NCBI GenBank assembly: GCA_003833075.1
Contig: RIAY01000003.1
Coordinates: 62,001-126,000, forward strand
Source: Muribaculaceae bacterium Isolate-036 (Harlan)
GTDB taxonomy: Bacteria > Bacteroidota > Bacteroidia > Bacteroidales > Muribaculaceae
Reading direction: 5' to 3'
Length of the DNA stretch: 64,000 nt
A program made the translations under genes and the position numbers. Positions 52,899-62,828 of this stretch are shown here, piece after piece; positions within the stretch are counted from its first letter, which is position 1; each line of letters begins with the position of its first letter. The notes beneath the pieces were generated by a model. That model was given only the letters and a program-made list of their open reading frames with translations, did not search any database and was not told where the DNA came from.

Positions 52899-52948
52899 AT
52901 TTTGCGTATATTTAGTTATAAAATTTTACTGAAACAAATTGATTCTGA

Positions 52949-53677
52949 ATGGCAATAGAGAAGATAAGGGGAGTTGTGATAAATATTGTGAAGTATAGCG
53001 ACCGCCACAATGTGATAACGCTTTTTACCAGGAGTCGCGGCAGGATGGCTTTCCTCTCTCCTGTGGGATCCGGGAAGTTGGGGAGGATGCGGAGCGCGAG
53101 GTTGCTGCCGTTGTCGGTGGTTGATGCGGATGTTAATATGCGTCAGAGTAGGGAACTGCAGCTTCTTGGTGCTGTTACGCCTGCCGAGATATGGCATGAT
53201 TTATATTTCAATCCGGTCAAGTCGTCTATTGCCTTATTCCTTTCGGAGTTTCTTAACCGTTATCTCCGTGATGCTTCTCCGGATCCTGCCGCGTGGGATT
53301 TTATATTGGCATCTATCCGAGTTCTTGATGAGAAAAAGCAAGGATTGGCAAATTTTCATATTTGGTTCTTGGTGCGCTTTTTAGACATTGCGGGGATTGC
53401 CCCGGATCTTCATGATTACGAAAGGGGAGACTGTTTCGACATGCGTGCAGGAATCCCGGTGGTCGGTGCGTCTTTTCATAAAGATATCCTTTCGCCGTCT
53501 GAGACACATTTGCTCGTTGTCCTTTCTCGAATCACATTGCGCAATATGCGTCTTTACCGGTTTAACGGCACGGAGCGCCGTCAGCTTCTTGATCGTATCC
53601 TCCGTTATTACGCTATCCATTTCCCCGGTCTTTCCGGACTTAAGTCTCCCGATATCCTTTCCGATGTCTTTTCATAA
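52949..53677 (+). CDS. recO: DNA repair protein RecO
   Basis: Recombination mediator of the RecFOR pathway that helps load RecA on single-stranded DNA (242 residues). The N-terminal OB domain (about 1-80) starts RGVVINIVKYSDRHNVITLFT with SRGRMAFL. The rest is helical, with LFLSEFLNRYLRD and FDMRAGIPV typical of Bacteroidetes members. The Cys zinc site of some RecO proteins is absent. It is a single gene on the plus strand between two minus-strand blocks. Confidence 0.9.
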   Translation: MAIEKIRGVVINIVKYSDRHNVITLFTRSRGRMAFLSPVGSGKLGRMRSARLLPLSVVDADVNMRQSRELQLLGAVTPAEIWHDLYFNPVKSSIALFLSEFLNRYLRDASPDPAAWDFILASIRVLDEKKQGLANFHIWFLVRFLDIAGIAPDLHDYERGDCFDMRAGIPVVGASFHKDILSPSETHLLVVLSRITLRNMRLYRFNGTERRQLLDRILRYYAIHFPGLSGLKSPDILSDVFS

Positions 53678-53689
53678 TTCTATATGATA

Positions 53690-53730
53690 TAAAATCCGCC
53701 GGCATGTCGGGAGCGACTTTGCCGGCGGAT
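53690..53730 (-). terminator. Terminator after the SusC/SusD locus
   Basis: ATCCGCCGGCA (53694-53704) pairs with TGCCGGCGGAT (53720-53730), an 11-bp GC-rich stem. On the minus strand it is followed by TTTTATAT, so it fits the end of the minus-strand operon rather than recO, though it may affect both. Confidence 0.75.
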
Positions 53731-53790
53731 CAGAGGTGAGCCGTGTTTTATATGGTCGGGTAAGTTAAATTCTAAACAAGCTCTGAAGTG

Positions 53791-55353
53791 TCAGTCTTTG
53801 GGCTTGTAGACCTTGACGTTGTTGAGGAACCAGCGGAAAGTGCCCGATACAGCTCCGTTGGGGAGGAACTGGCTGTCGATATTGCGGATTTCAATGCGGG
53901 TGTCCTTGTTGAGTGTGACACCTGAAAGCTCCATGTCGACATTGTGCCATCTCAGTTTCTCTCCTGCGGCAAGCGACGGTGTGGATACGGGAAATTGAGT
54001 TTCGGAAGCGCCGTTCTTTACGATAACCACAATTTCTGTCTTGTCGTAAGGCTTCATGTCTGCGGGCCCTTTGTCTCTCCATGGACTCCAGTCGAAAGAG
54101 AGTCTTATTCCCGTTGCTCCGTCACCCAGCTGTTCAATCTTGGGCAGTGTGGCGGAATTCTGTTTGTTGCTGGACCCCATCTTAAGATAGAATTTCTGGA
54201 AGTTGCAACCGGTTCCCTTCCCTGTCAGGTCTCCGCCGCCGCAGATGATCCATCCCTCGTTTTTCAGGGCGTCGAGTGCTGACACGCCGGAAACTTTGGG
54301 AGTGGTTATATTGGGGAGGTATACGTTATCGTTGTCGCAACCCATGGCGTCGAGATTCTTTACGGCATTGTCTCCTGAGCCTTTCCAGTCTGCGAGGAAT
54401 GCCCAGACGATATCGAAGTTGCTCTGGAAATATATTGTCTCGTTGAGACCCAGATCCTCAAGACCGGTGACAATCATCCTGACTACCGGAGAGGCTGTGC
54501 CCGAGTATACGCCGGTAAGAGTCAGGACGTGACCGGTGAAATCCGACAGCTTTATGTCGGTGTTGCAGTCTTCGGCAGTTACCGACATGGTTTTCCCTTC
54601 GATATTCAGCTTGGAGCCGTCGAAAATTCCTGTTGCCTTGATTAGGGTTCGCGTGCCGGATTTGTAGCTGTCGATGTCTGCCGTGATGTCGGTGGCGGGA
54701 ATCGAAGGCACATCTCCGCTTCTGACATCTGTCAGCCTGTCGCAGATCACAAACGGAAGCCTGGTGTCAGAGTCCATCTTTGTTCCGAGCATGCTTATGA
54801 TCTGTCCGGCACGTGCCTGAGCCGCCTCTCCGGTCACATAAACGAGGTCAGTCCCGTCTGTACCCACAAAACCGTTGTTTGTCTGAGCCAGAACCGCAAG
54901 GTTCTCGAACTCTACGGCAGTCTCTTCCTCCATCGCGTTCATGTCGGCAATGGAAGATGGTTTTATATCGCGGAATTTGTCGCCCTCCTGACGCACAGTG
55001 ACTTCGAAAAAACTCCGTTTCTGATCGCCATGGAATTTTAGGACAGCTTTGCGTGGAAGATCGGCAGCACCGTCACGGGTGTTATCAGACACTTCTATCG
55101 TGACATCCGTTGTGCCCGCACCTCCGGAACCGGGTGTGACAGTGATCCAGTCGGGAGCTTCGCATTGCCAGAATCCGTCTGAGACTACGGCGATCATGGT
55201 AGGGACGGCATCGGAAACAGGAAATTCAAGACTGCGCGTGCTTCCCATCACAGCTTCGGCGACGCAGCCGTTGTCATCGTTGTCGCAGGAGGTCAGAAGA
55301 CAGCCGAACGCGACAGCGAGAGATAATAATAATGAATTTATTCTGATTTTCAT
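53791..55353 (-). CDS. BACON/DUF5689-type surface lipoprotein of the SusC/SusD locus
   Basis: A 520-residue lipoprotein with signal peptide and lipobox LLTSC (Cys about 23). A BACON-like domain spans about 35-130 (PDWITVTPGSGGAG, VTIEVSDN). A DUF5689-like OB region (about 150-290) and a C-terminal beta-rich domain (about 300-520), probably ligand binding, follow. The start is ATG 55353; a TTG at 55362 is less likely. It sits downstream of susD (29 bases), the usual place of a SusE/F-type surface binding lipoprotein. The ligand is unknown. Confidence 0.75.
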   Translation of the reverse strand: MKIRINSLLLSLAVAFGCLLTSCDNDDNGCVAEAVMGSTRSLEFPVSDAVPTMIAVVSDGFWQCEAPDWITVTPGSGGAGTTDVTIEVSDNTRDGAADLPRKAVLKFHGDQKRSFFEVTVRQEGDKFRDIKPSSIADMNAMEEETAVEFENLAVLAQTNNGFVGTDGTDLVYVTGEAAQARAGQIISMLGTKMDSDTRLPFVICDRLTDVRSGDVPSIPATDITADIDSYKSGTRTLIKATGIFDGSKLNIEGKTMSVTAEDCNTDIKLSDFTGHVLTLTGVYSGTASPVVRMIVTGLEDLGLNETIYFQSNFDIVWAFLADWKGSGDNAVKNLDAMGCDNDNVYLPNITTPKVSGVSALDALKNEGWIICGGGDLTGKGTGCNFQKFYLKMGSSNKQNSATLPKIEQLGDGATGIRLSFDWSPWRDKGPADMKPYDKTEIVVIVKNGASETQFPVSTPSLAAGEKLRWHNVDMELSGVTLNKDTRIEIRNIDSQFLPNGAVSGTFRWFLNNVKVYKPKD

Positions 55354-55382
55354 ATCATTCAATTTTTTAACAGCTTCTTAAC

Positions 55383-57164
55383 TTATTTCCATCCCGGATT
55401 CTGGGTCAGATTCGGGTTCAGGCTGAGTTCGTTTGTTGGAATCGGATAAAGATAATCGCGGTTTTCGTCAAAAGGCTTGCGGTCCTGTGTATGGTGGTTG
55501 CAGGAATATCCCTTTGAATCCTGGGAGAGAATTATGTCTTTGCCGATTTCATATGTCTGTACACCTGCGCCGACAGCAGGTTTGCTGCCTCCGTTGGAGT
55601 AGAACACCACGTCTTCCCTGCCGTCGCCGGTGAAGTCAATTCCTCCGGCTCCGTTCACATATATGCCGTAGATAGGCTGGTTTATGCATTTTCCCTCTTT
55701 CCAGCGCATCAGGTCATAATAGCGGCGGTGCTCCATGAAAAGCTCTATGCCGCGCTCACGGCGGATCTCAAGTATGTCGCCGTCCTTGCAGTTGGAATAA
55801 CCGAAGTCCTGGCTGATCAGGAATGGATCCACGCTGTTGCCTGTCTTCATGTCCGGCATGCCGGCACGTTTGCGGATGAGGTTCACACTCTTGTCGAGGT
55901 CTCCCTGGGAGAGTTCTCCCAGTTCAGCCTTCGCTTCCGCGAAGTTGAGAAGAACTTCGGCGTATCTGTATACCGGCATATCGTTGTACGAACGCCCGGA
56001 ACGGTCAACTTCATTGTTCTGGTGGACTTTCTGCGTCACAAACTTTATAGGCTGATAACCGGTGGATGATACGAGCAGATTCGCGCTTTCGACACTCTTT
56101 TCCCCCACGCGGATGTAGCCTGTGCCTCTTATTGACTGTGACAGGCGCGGGTCGCGGTCTTTCATCTCATCGGCAAACTGCATTGTCTCCCAGCCAACCT
56201 TGTCTGTGAAGCGGGAACCGTCCTTCATAAGATAAGAAGACACGAGTTTTCTTGTCACGGCGGGTTTGCCCTGATTGTCAAGCACACAGTATGCGCTTGC
56301 GTTGTGGAAGATTGAAAGTCCCACATTGTAGGCTACGGCAAGAATCACTTCTGTCTTGCTGTCGGACGCCTGGTCGAATACGAACAGATCGCGGTAATCC
56401 TGAGCCGGTTTGCCGGTGTTGTAAAGAGCGTACTTGCCGTAGGCGCCGCTCATCAGTTTCTCGCTTGCGTCCACGCACTGGCGCAGATACCATTCATAAT
56501 CATGACCGTCAAGACTGAGTCCATGATATTTGCGGAAAGTACCCTCGAAAAGGCATACCTGCGATTTGAGAGCCAGAGCGGCGCCCTGAGTCACGCGGTA
56601 TACGCTCTTTTCCGTAGAACTTGACGGCAGATTCTCTATGGCGTAATCGAGATCCTCGATGATTTTGCCCATCACCAGCTCACGTGAGTCACGTGCGCCA
56701 TAAAGCTTGTCGTCGGTAGAGAAAAGCTGGCGGTCAACCCATGGCACATCGCCGAAGCGTTTCACTTTTTCGAAGTAGAAATGTGCGCGGAAGAACCGTC
56801 CGACGGCAGTATACTTCTTAACTGCATCGGCATCCGTGCAATTCTTGGGAGCGTATTCGAGAAGAGTGTTGATTTTGCGGAGCACTGTCCATGTCCACCC
56901 TCCGCCCGAAGCGGGAACCGTTCTCGAAGAACCGCAGAGAAGCTCGCTGCTCAGGGTCTGTTTCACGATATGGTCATCCTGATAGGAATAAGGTTTCTTG
57001 TCGAGCAGACTGTTGTAGAAAGTATTGGAGAAAAGCTCCAGGTCGGTTGACGTGCGGAAGTATTCGTCAATGCCAACCTTGTCTCTCGGAGTCACATCAA
57101 GGGTGTCATCGCATGATGTCAGACCCAACAGACCGATAAATGCCAATAATATATATTTTTTCAT
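55383..57164 (-). CDS. RagB/SusD-family nutrient-binding lipoprotein
   Basis: Outer-membrane lipoprotein (593 residues) that caps a SusC transporter and delivers ligand. Signal peptide and lipobox GLTSC (Cys about 18), then the SusD start LDVTPRDKVG. Helical repeats carry ALKSQVCLFEGTFRKY and RYAEVLLNFAEAKAELG, and the C-terminal EVRRERGIELFMEH-like pattern appears as IRRERGIELFMEHRRYYDLMR. It lies 18 bases after susC. The ligand cannot be read from the sequence. Confidence 0.95.
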   Translation of the reverse strand: MKKYILLAFIGLLGLTSCDDTLDVTPRDKVGIDEYFRTSTDLELFSNTFYNSLLDKKPYSYQDDHIVKQTLSSELLCGSSRTVPASGGGWTWTVLRKINTLLEYAPKNCTDADAVKKYTAVGRFFRAHFYFEKVKRFGDVPWVDRQLFSTDDKLYGARDSRELVMGKIIEDLDYAIENLPSSSTEKSVYRVTQGAALALKSQVCLFEGTFRKYHGLSLDGHDYEWYLRQCVDASEKLMSGAYGKYALYNTGKPAQDYRDLFVFDQASDSKTEVILAVAYNVGLSIFHNASAYCVLDNQGKPAVTRKLVSSYLMKDGSRFTDKVGWETMQFADEMKDRDPRLSQSIRGTGYIRVGEKSVESANLLVSSTGYQPIKFVTQKVHQNNEVDRSGRSYNDMPVYRYAEVLLNFAEAKAELGELSQGDLDKSVNLIRKRAGMPDMKTGNSVDPFLISQDFGYSNCKDGDILEIRRERGIELFMEHRRYYDLMRWKEGKCINQPIYGIYVNGAGGIDFTGDGREDVVFYSNGGSKPAVGAGVQTYEIGKDIILSQDSKGYSCNHHTQDRKPFDENRDYLYPIPTNELSLNPNLTQNPGWK

Positions 57165-57182
57165 TGTTAGCTGGATATTTGA

Positions 57183-60100
57183 TTAGAACTGGAGGTCGAT
57201 GCCGAAAGTGAAAGTCTTTGGCCAGGGGTAGGCGAGCATGTCCCAATGGGCATTGTCGCTGTTCTGCTCGAATGCAGCTTCCGGATCGATATATTTGCAG
57301 TTGTCTTTGAGAGGAGACCAGTAGGCGAGGTTTTCCGCCGTGAAATAAAGTCTCAGTTTTTCGATTCCCGCAACTCTGGTCCATTTCTTGGGGAACGTAT
57401 ATCCGACGGTGAGGTTCTTGAGACGCAGGTAACGGATGTTCTGGAGATAACGGTCGTTCTTATACTGCATGTATCCGCTGCTTGCAGCCTTTGATTTCGC
57501 ACGCGGGAAATAAGCGTCGGGATTGTCTTCGGTCCAGTACATGTCGCGGAAATCACCGCGCAGATAAGAGCAGCGCTCGTAAGTGGAGAAGAATCCCCAG
57601 AAGGGCATGTTGCTTGATTCAGGATACCAGTAGTGGTTGCCAGTTCCCTGGAAGAAGATGTTGGCGTCGAAACCGTAGTAATTGAAGCCGGCGCGGAATC
57701 CGTATTGCAGGCGGGGCAGAGAGTTGCCGAGTTTCACGCGGTCTCCGGGGTTGTCAACGCAGTTGGTGGGAATCTTGTTTCCGTCAGCGTCGTAGAGGTC
57801 GTCGCGTCCGATTGATATCTTGTTGTCGCCGTCCAGGTCAAGGAACTTGAGGTCTCCAGCCTGCCATCCGTCGCTCATGCCTTTTGTGACATAAGAGAGA
57901 TCAACCTCCGAGGCATATTTCTGAGCCTCTTCGGTGGTTCTGAAAAGCCCCCCTGTCCGGAAGCCCCAGATCTCGCCGAATTCCATCCCTACGTAGTAAT
58001 CTTTTGCGAAAGATTTCGTGGGATTGTCATATTTGGTGATGGTGCTGCGGTATTCGGATAAGTTGAAGCCTACGTTGTAAGAGAATTTGTTTTCAAACAG
58101 AGTGAAGGCGTCGTTCCATTCAAGGCTGAGTTCATAACCTTTCGTGCGGAGGTCGGCGGCATTCATCTTCGGGGAGTCCGCGCCATATATGGCGGGCAGG
58201 GCTACACCGTCTGTGATCATGTCCTTGGTATCGCGGATGTAGAGGTCGACCGTGGCATTGAGGCGGTTGTTGAAGAATCCGAAATCGAAGCCGAGGTCCC
58301 ACTGGTTAGCCTTCTCCCATGTGAAATCCTGGGCGATAGGAATGCCTACGGAAGAGTATTTTGCCACGTTGGCATTGTCGAAGGTGTATATGTTGTCACC
58401 CGAGAAAGTGCTGATTGAGACCTTGCGCAGGAATGTGTAGAGGTCGGAAGTGTTCTGGTTTCCGAGGCTTCCGTATGAGAGGCGCACTTTTCCGTTGCTC
58501 AGCCAGGGGTTGAGACTTTCGAGGAATTTCTCTTCGCTGTAACGCCAGCCGACAGATCCTGAGGGGAACCAGCCCCAGCGGTGTCCTTTTGCAAATCTGG
58601 AGGTTCCATCGTAACGTCCGGAGAGTTCCACGAGGTATTTGCCAAGATAATCGTAGTTGATTCTGCCGAAGATACCCTGAAGGAAATAATCGGTCTGACC
58701 GCCTGTCACCTTGGCGCCGTCAAGACTCGGAGCCAGCCCGAGATCGTTGAGGTCGGGAGTCCCGAGATTCTGGACATATGTGGAGTATGTCTTGTAGTTG
58801 CGGTTTTCGTAATTGTAGCCTGCCACTACAGTCAGATTGTGCGCGTCTTTGAAAGAATCCTTGTATGTCACAAGTGCGTTTGCCGAATAATAGTTGTAGG
58901 TTGCCATCGATTCCTTGAAGTCATCCTGACCGGCGCCGGAACTGTATGTCTTCATTTCCGCATCGGGATAGACACGGTATTGAATGGCGTTTGAGCGCGA
59001 GTTGCTTCTGTTCTGGTAGAATCTGTATGTGAAATCGGCAGAGAACGTAAGCTGTTTGATAGGCTTGATATTGATGCGTGATGTCGTGGTGAAGTTGTTT
59101 TTGCGGGTCTCGCCGGGGTGCATCCCCTGCATCATCATTATGGCGCGTCCGTTTGCCGGTTTGTATGAGGTATAGGGGTTTTCATATATGTATGAGCCGT
59201 CGGGATTCGTCAGCGGGAAGAGTGGGAATGCGTTCTCGCCTGAATAAGCGAGTGTGTTCTCCATCGAGCCGTCGCCCTGATAATTGTAGCTTGAGCCGAA
59301 ATAGGCGAGGTTCTCCTCGAAATCGATATATTTGTTGACGTTGAAGTTCAGCCGGCTGCGGAGTGTGTACTGGTTGTATTTGTCGTTGTTGTATTTCGCA
59401 ATGCCGTCATTGTGCTTGTAGCCTCCCGACACGAAATATCTCGCTGCCTTCGAGCCGCCCGAGAGCGACACATTGTGCTGCGTCAGGAAGCGGCGGCTTT
59501 TCCAGAGCTCGTTCCACCAGTCGGTATTGGCGTAATATTTCCATTGCTTTCTGCCGTTCACTTCCTCAACCACGGTCCATGGACGGTCGGGATGCTCTGT
59601 CTTGTCGTTGACGCGGGCGAGGAGCTCCATGTAGTCCTTGTCGGTATAGTTCGGCATGAGATATGATTTCGTCTGTCCGTAGTGGAAGTCTTCAAGCATG
59701 CGAAGATGCCAGTAACCGCTTGTCTCGAAGTCGGTGCTCTGAGTCGTCTCTTCCCAGCCGAATCTGCCGTTGTATCTCACGGTTGCCTTGCCGTCCTGCT
59801 CGCTGCCTCCCTTGGTGGTGACAAGAATGACACCGAATGCGGCGCGTGCGCCGTATACTGCAGCCGCCGAGGCATCCTTGATCACGGATATGGAGGCTAC
59901 GTCATTGGGGTCTACCTGGTCAATCTCACCGATGGCTCCGTCGATAAGCACCAAAGGAGAGGCGTTGTTGATAGATGTGCGTCCTCGAATGTTCAGAGAG
60001 GCGGAAGAACCGGGCTTTCCCGAACTTGTGGTCACATTGAGACCGGCTACGGCTCCCTGAAGCATTGAGGAAACGTTGCTTACCGGACGTCCTTCAAGGC

Positions 60101-60491
60101 TCTTGCCCTCTATCGCGGCTACGGCACCGGTAAGATTTACTTTTTTCTGCGTACCGTAACCGATAACCACGGTCTCCTCGAGGGTTTGGGTGTCTTCTTT
60201 CATCTTGACATTGACAACTGTCTGGTTGGCGGCAACCTTGACAGTCTGTTGCTGGTAGCCGATAAGGGCTATTTTCAGGGATGCCGGACCTTCGGGCACC
60301 TGAAGGGAGAAATTGCCATCGATGTCTGCCATGCATCCGGTGCGGGAATTTACCAGCATTACGCTGGCTCCGACGAGGGGCTCTCCGGTTTCGTCGGTGA
60401 TAGTACCCGTCACTTGTCTTGTTGCAGCCCAGGCGGGTATGCCCGTCAGAAATGCAACAAGAAGTAGAATTAGTCTGCTGACTTGTTTCAT
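57183..60491 (-). CDS. SusC/RagA-family TonB-dependent transporter
   Basis: Outer-membrane barrel (1102 residues) for uptake of large ligands together with SusD, powered by TonB. Signal peptide; carboxypeptidase-like regulatory domain (about 25-105; GTITDETGEPLVGASVML); TonB box-like region (EETVVIGYGTQKKVNLTGAV); plug domain (VLIDGAIGEIDQVDPND, with SISVIKDASAAAVYGARAAFG); barrel to the C-terminal FTFGIDLQF. No anti-sigma or ECF sigma gene is adjacent. The gap upstream carries a heptamer inverted repeat. Confidence 0.97.
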   Translation of the reverse strand: MKQVSRLILLLVAFLTGIPAWAATRQVTGTITDETGEPLVGASVMLVNSRTGCMADIDGNFSLQVPEGPASLKIALIGYQQQTVKVAANQTVVNVKMKEDTQTLEETVVIGYGTQKKVNLTGAVAAIEGKSLEGRPVSNVSSMLQGAVAGLNVTTSSGKPGSSASLNIRGRTSINNASPLVLIDGAIGEIDQVDPNDVASISVIKDASAAAVYGARAAFGVILVTTKGGSEQDGKATVRYNGRFGWEETTQSTDFETSGYWHLRMLEDFHYGQTKSYLMPNYTDKDYMELLARVNDKTEHPDRPWTVVEEVNGRKQWKYYANTDWWNELWKSRRFLTQHNVSLSGGSKAARYFVSGGYKHNDGIAKYNNDKYNQYTLRSRLNFNVNKYIDFEENLAYFGSSYNYQGDGSMENTLAYSGENAFPLFPLTNPDGSYIYENPYTSYKPANGRAIMMMQGMHPGETRKNNFTTTSRINIKPIKQLTFSADFTYRFYQNRSNSRSNAIQYRVYPDAEMKTYSSGAGQDDFKESMATYNYYSANALVTYKDSFKDAHNLTVVAGYNYENRNYKTYSTYVQNLGTPDLNDLGLAPSLDGAKVTGGQTDYFLQGIFGRINYDYLGKYLVELSGRYDGTSRFAKGHRWGWFPSGSVGWRYSEEKFLESLNPWLSNGKVRLSYGSLGNQNTSDLYTFLRKVSISTFSGDNIYTFDNANVAKYSSVGIPIAQDFTWEKANQWDLGFDFGFFNNRLNATVDLYIRDTKDMITDGVALPAIYGADSPKMNAADLRTKGYELSLEWNDAFTLFENKFSYNVGFNLSEYRSTITKYDNPTKSFAKDYYVGMEFGEIWGFRTGGLFRTTEEAQKYASEVDLSYVTKGMSDGWQAGDLKFLDLDGDNKISIGRDDLYDADGNKIPTNCVDNPGDRVKLGNSLPRLQYGFRAGFNYYGFDANIFFQGTGNHYWYPESSNMPFWGFFSTYERCSYLRGDFRDMYWTEDNPDAYFPRAKSKAASSGYMQYKNDRYLQNIRYLRLKNLTVGYTFPKKWTRVAGIEKLRLYFTAENLAYWSPLKDNCKYIDPEAAFEQNSDNAHWDMLAYPWPKTFTFGIDLQF

Positions 60492-60549
60492 AAGTTAGGT
60501 ATTAGTTGTGAATAATAGTTGATTTAGATTGTAGGATTGTATTGTGGAG

Positions 60550-60637
60550 TTTTCAGGCGTTAGGCTTTAGGTGTTAGTTTTGCCGAGTGTAAGTTCTAAC
60601 GCCTAACGCCTAACGCCTAAAACCTAACGCCTGAAAA
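60550..60637. repeat. Heptamer (GGCGTTA/TAACGCC) inverted and tandem repeat upstream of susC
   Basis: The left arm 60550-60577 starts TTTTCAGGCGTTAGG. It pairs at 26 of 28 positions with the right arm 60596-60637 taken from its outer end; the right arm contains two more TAACGCC units. An 18-base spacer separates the arms. It fills most of the phosphoesterase-susC gap and has no T-tract on the minus strand. Confidence 0.8.
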
Positions 60638-60638
60638 C

Positions 60639-62627
60639 TTATTTTATCTTATACTCTTCTGTTGAGAACGGTCTTGGACGTTCCATTTTCTCTTTGTAGG
60701 TGTTGCCGAATTTATCGGTCACTGTTATTTCAAGGTCGGTGTCTGCGTCGTTGCATTGAACTTGGAAGAAATGGTAGCGCAAGGTTGTTCCGGTGCCCGG
60801 AATGCTTGTAAGGGCGTCTCTGTCCCAATACGGCACGGAGAGTGCTGCTATGGAAAGTGGATCATATTCGCGCACCTGCTTGGCAGCAAGCGTTTCTCCA
60901 TTTACGGTCTTGACTTCAATCGTGCAGTCGTTGTTCCAGTTCCACACGTTTATAAGCACCTGGTTCTTTCGCTTCCCGTCGGCATAAGGAGTGACATATC
61001 GTTTATTAAATTCCGCGATAACTTTGGAATCTTTAAGGTTCTTCCATGTCACGTTGCTGAAATCCACATTGTTGAGGTCGTAAGCGCGGAACTGTACTTT
61101 TTCGTCCATTCCCGTTCCTTTGTATCCCCATTTCATGTTCTTACCGGAAAATTCGAATATTGCATATCCTGCCGGAACACCATCGGTGGTAATGTGGCAT
61201 CCGGGGGTGTAATATCCGGAATACCACCAGTCGGCGCAGACTGCAGGTATGTTATGTTCATATACCGGATGGCTGTAGCCATTCGCGGGGGAGTCTGTCG
61301 GCAACATGGTGTGCTGCTGATGGAGGTGACCGTTCACGAAATGCACTTCATATCCGGTGCAGGCTTCTATAAGTTTGTCCGAACCTGTATTGGCACGCAG
61401 GTTGTAGGCTTTGGGATTTGATGTATTGTAAGAGAAGAGCGAGCCATGAGTCATGACATATACCGGAGTGGATTTGTCGATATAGCTAAGATCTTTCTTA
61501 AGCCATTCTATTTGGGGTTCGTAGACATTCTGAGTGTAGGGGCGGTCTTGAACTCCATCGTATGCAATACAGTCTATATTGTCAATTACGACAAAGTGTG
61601 CCTTGCCAATATTGAATGAATACCATGCCGGTGCTACGTGAGTAAGCATGGGATTGGTGGCAGACTTGTTGCTGCCAATGGATTTTGGGTCGTGATCATG
61701 ATTGCCGATAACGTTATAGACAATCATGTCTTTCAGGTTCTCGTTTATTGTTTTTACATAGTTTGGAAGTTCATAACCATTTTTCCAATATTGGTCCCAA
61801 GTGAGGTCTCCGAGGGTGATGGCATATATCTTCTCGGAAGAATGGCTTCCTTTGTATGCAGTAACGTCGGCAAGGAATTTCTTGTATTGGAGGATGTCTT
61901 GCGAACGGTTGGCAAGATGTTTGTCGCCCATATAAAGGATTTTGAAATTGTCTTGTCCCACCGTTTTCTTGAGTTTGAAAGATATATTCTCCGGTATGCC
62001 TTTGGATAGAACCGTTTTCTGATACATTTTAGGGAAGACACCTTCTGTAAGGGGTTCATATCCGGATGGAACAGACAAGAAGACATATCCTTGGTTCTTT
62101 TCTGATGCAATGCCGTAGATGCCGTCGGAATTTGTTACCGTGCAGTTTTCCCCGTCGCTGACAACTACATTTGCCACAGGCTCGCCGTCTTCAGTCTCAA
62201 TGATGCCGTATACCGTGGCTCCTTCGGGTATCGGTATCTGGTGCGCTACGATTGTTATCTTTATTTGTCCGAGCAGAGTGCGCTTGCCGTTTTTGGTCAC
62301 GTGAAGGGTGTAGGTGCCGCTCTCTATGTTATTTGGAACAGCAAATGTGAAATGCTCGTCGGAAGCATCCGTTATGTTGCAAGGTGTGAACTTGCCGTTT
62401 GTTTCAAGGTATATTTTTTCGGAAGTTGTTATGGAGCCTCCCTCTTGTGAAATGGTTATTGTCCCACCCGATATGAGGTCAATGTTTTCGGGGATGATGA
62501 CGGTGAATCCTGACTGGGATCCGTTGCCGACAGGAGTCGGATTGTCGTCCTTGCAGCTGACAGTCAATGCAGTAAACAATACAGTCAGAAGCAAAGCTTT
62601 GAGAATGTTGCTGAATTTTTGAGTCAT
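60639..62627 (-). CDS. Calcineurin-like phosphoesterase lipoprotein
   Basis: A 662-residue lipoprotein with lipobox TVSC (Cys about 25). It contains an N-terminal IPT/TIG-like domain (about 40-125), a carboxypeptidase regulatory-like domain (about 135-225; TVYGIIETEDGEPVANVVVSDG), a metallophosphoesterase domain (about 230-470) and a C-terminal MetallophosC-type domain (about 480-660). Metal motifs are GDKH, LGDLTWD, GNHDHD, MTHGS and NGHLHQQH, all present. It probably cleaves a phosphomono- or diester at the cell surface for the adjacent SusC/SusD pair. The substrate is not known. Confidence 0.88.
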   Translation of the reverse strand: MTQKFSNILKALLLTVLFTALTVSCKDDNPTPVGNGSQSGFTVIIPENIDLISGGTITISQEGGSITTSEKIYLETNGKFTPCNITDASDEHFTFAVPNNIESGTYTLHVTKNGKRTLLGQIKITIVAHQIPIPEGATVYGIIETEDGEPVANVVVSDGENCTVTNSDGIYGIASEKNQGYVFLSVPSGYEPLTEGVFPKMYQKTVLSKGIPENISFKLKKTVGQDNFKILYMGDKHLANRSQDILQYKKFLADVTAYKGSHSSEKIYAITLGDLTWDQYWKNGYELPNYVKTINENLKDMIVYNVIGNHDHDPKSIGSNKSATNPMLTHVAPAWYSFNIGKAHFVVIDNIDCIAYDGVQDRPYTQNVYEPQIEWLKKDLSYIDKSTPVYVMTHGSLFSYNTSNPKAYNLRANTGSDKLIEACTGYEVHFVNGHLHQQHTMLPTDSPANGYSHPVYEHNIPAVCADWWYSGYYTPGCHITTDGVPAGYAIFEFSGKNMKWGYKGTGMDEKVQFRAYDLNNVDFSNVTWKNLKDSKVIAEFNKRYVTPYADGKRKNQVLINVWNWNNDCTIEVKTVNGETLAAKQVREYDPLSIAALSVPYWDRDALTSIPGTGTTLRYHFFQVQCNDADTDLEITVTDKFGNTYKEKMERPRPFSTEEYKIK

Positions 62628-62828
62628 GGTTTTAAAAGTTAGTCGTAATGTCGTGGATTAATTATAATTTCCCGTCAGATGTCTTAAGGTTGAAATGAGT
62701 TTTTCAATGTCTGGACCGTTTCAAAACAATCGCATGAATTTTCAAAACAGTTGCATTAATTATGGTTGATTCAATATTAAGACAGCTTCAAGTTGGTTGC
62801 ATTTCCCGGATTAAATGGGATTGTGCGG

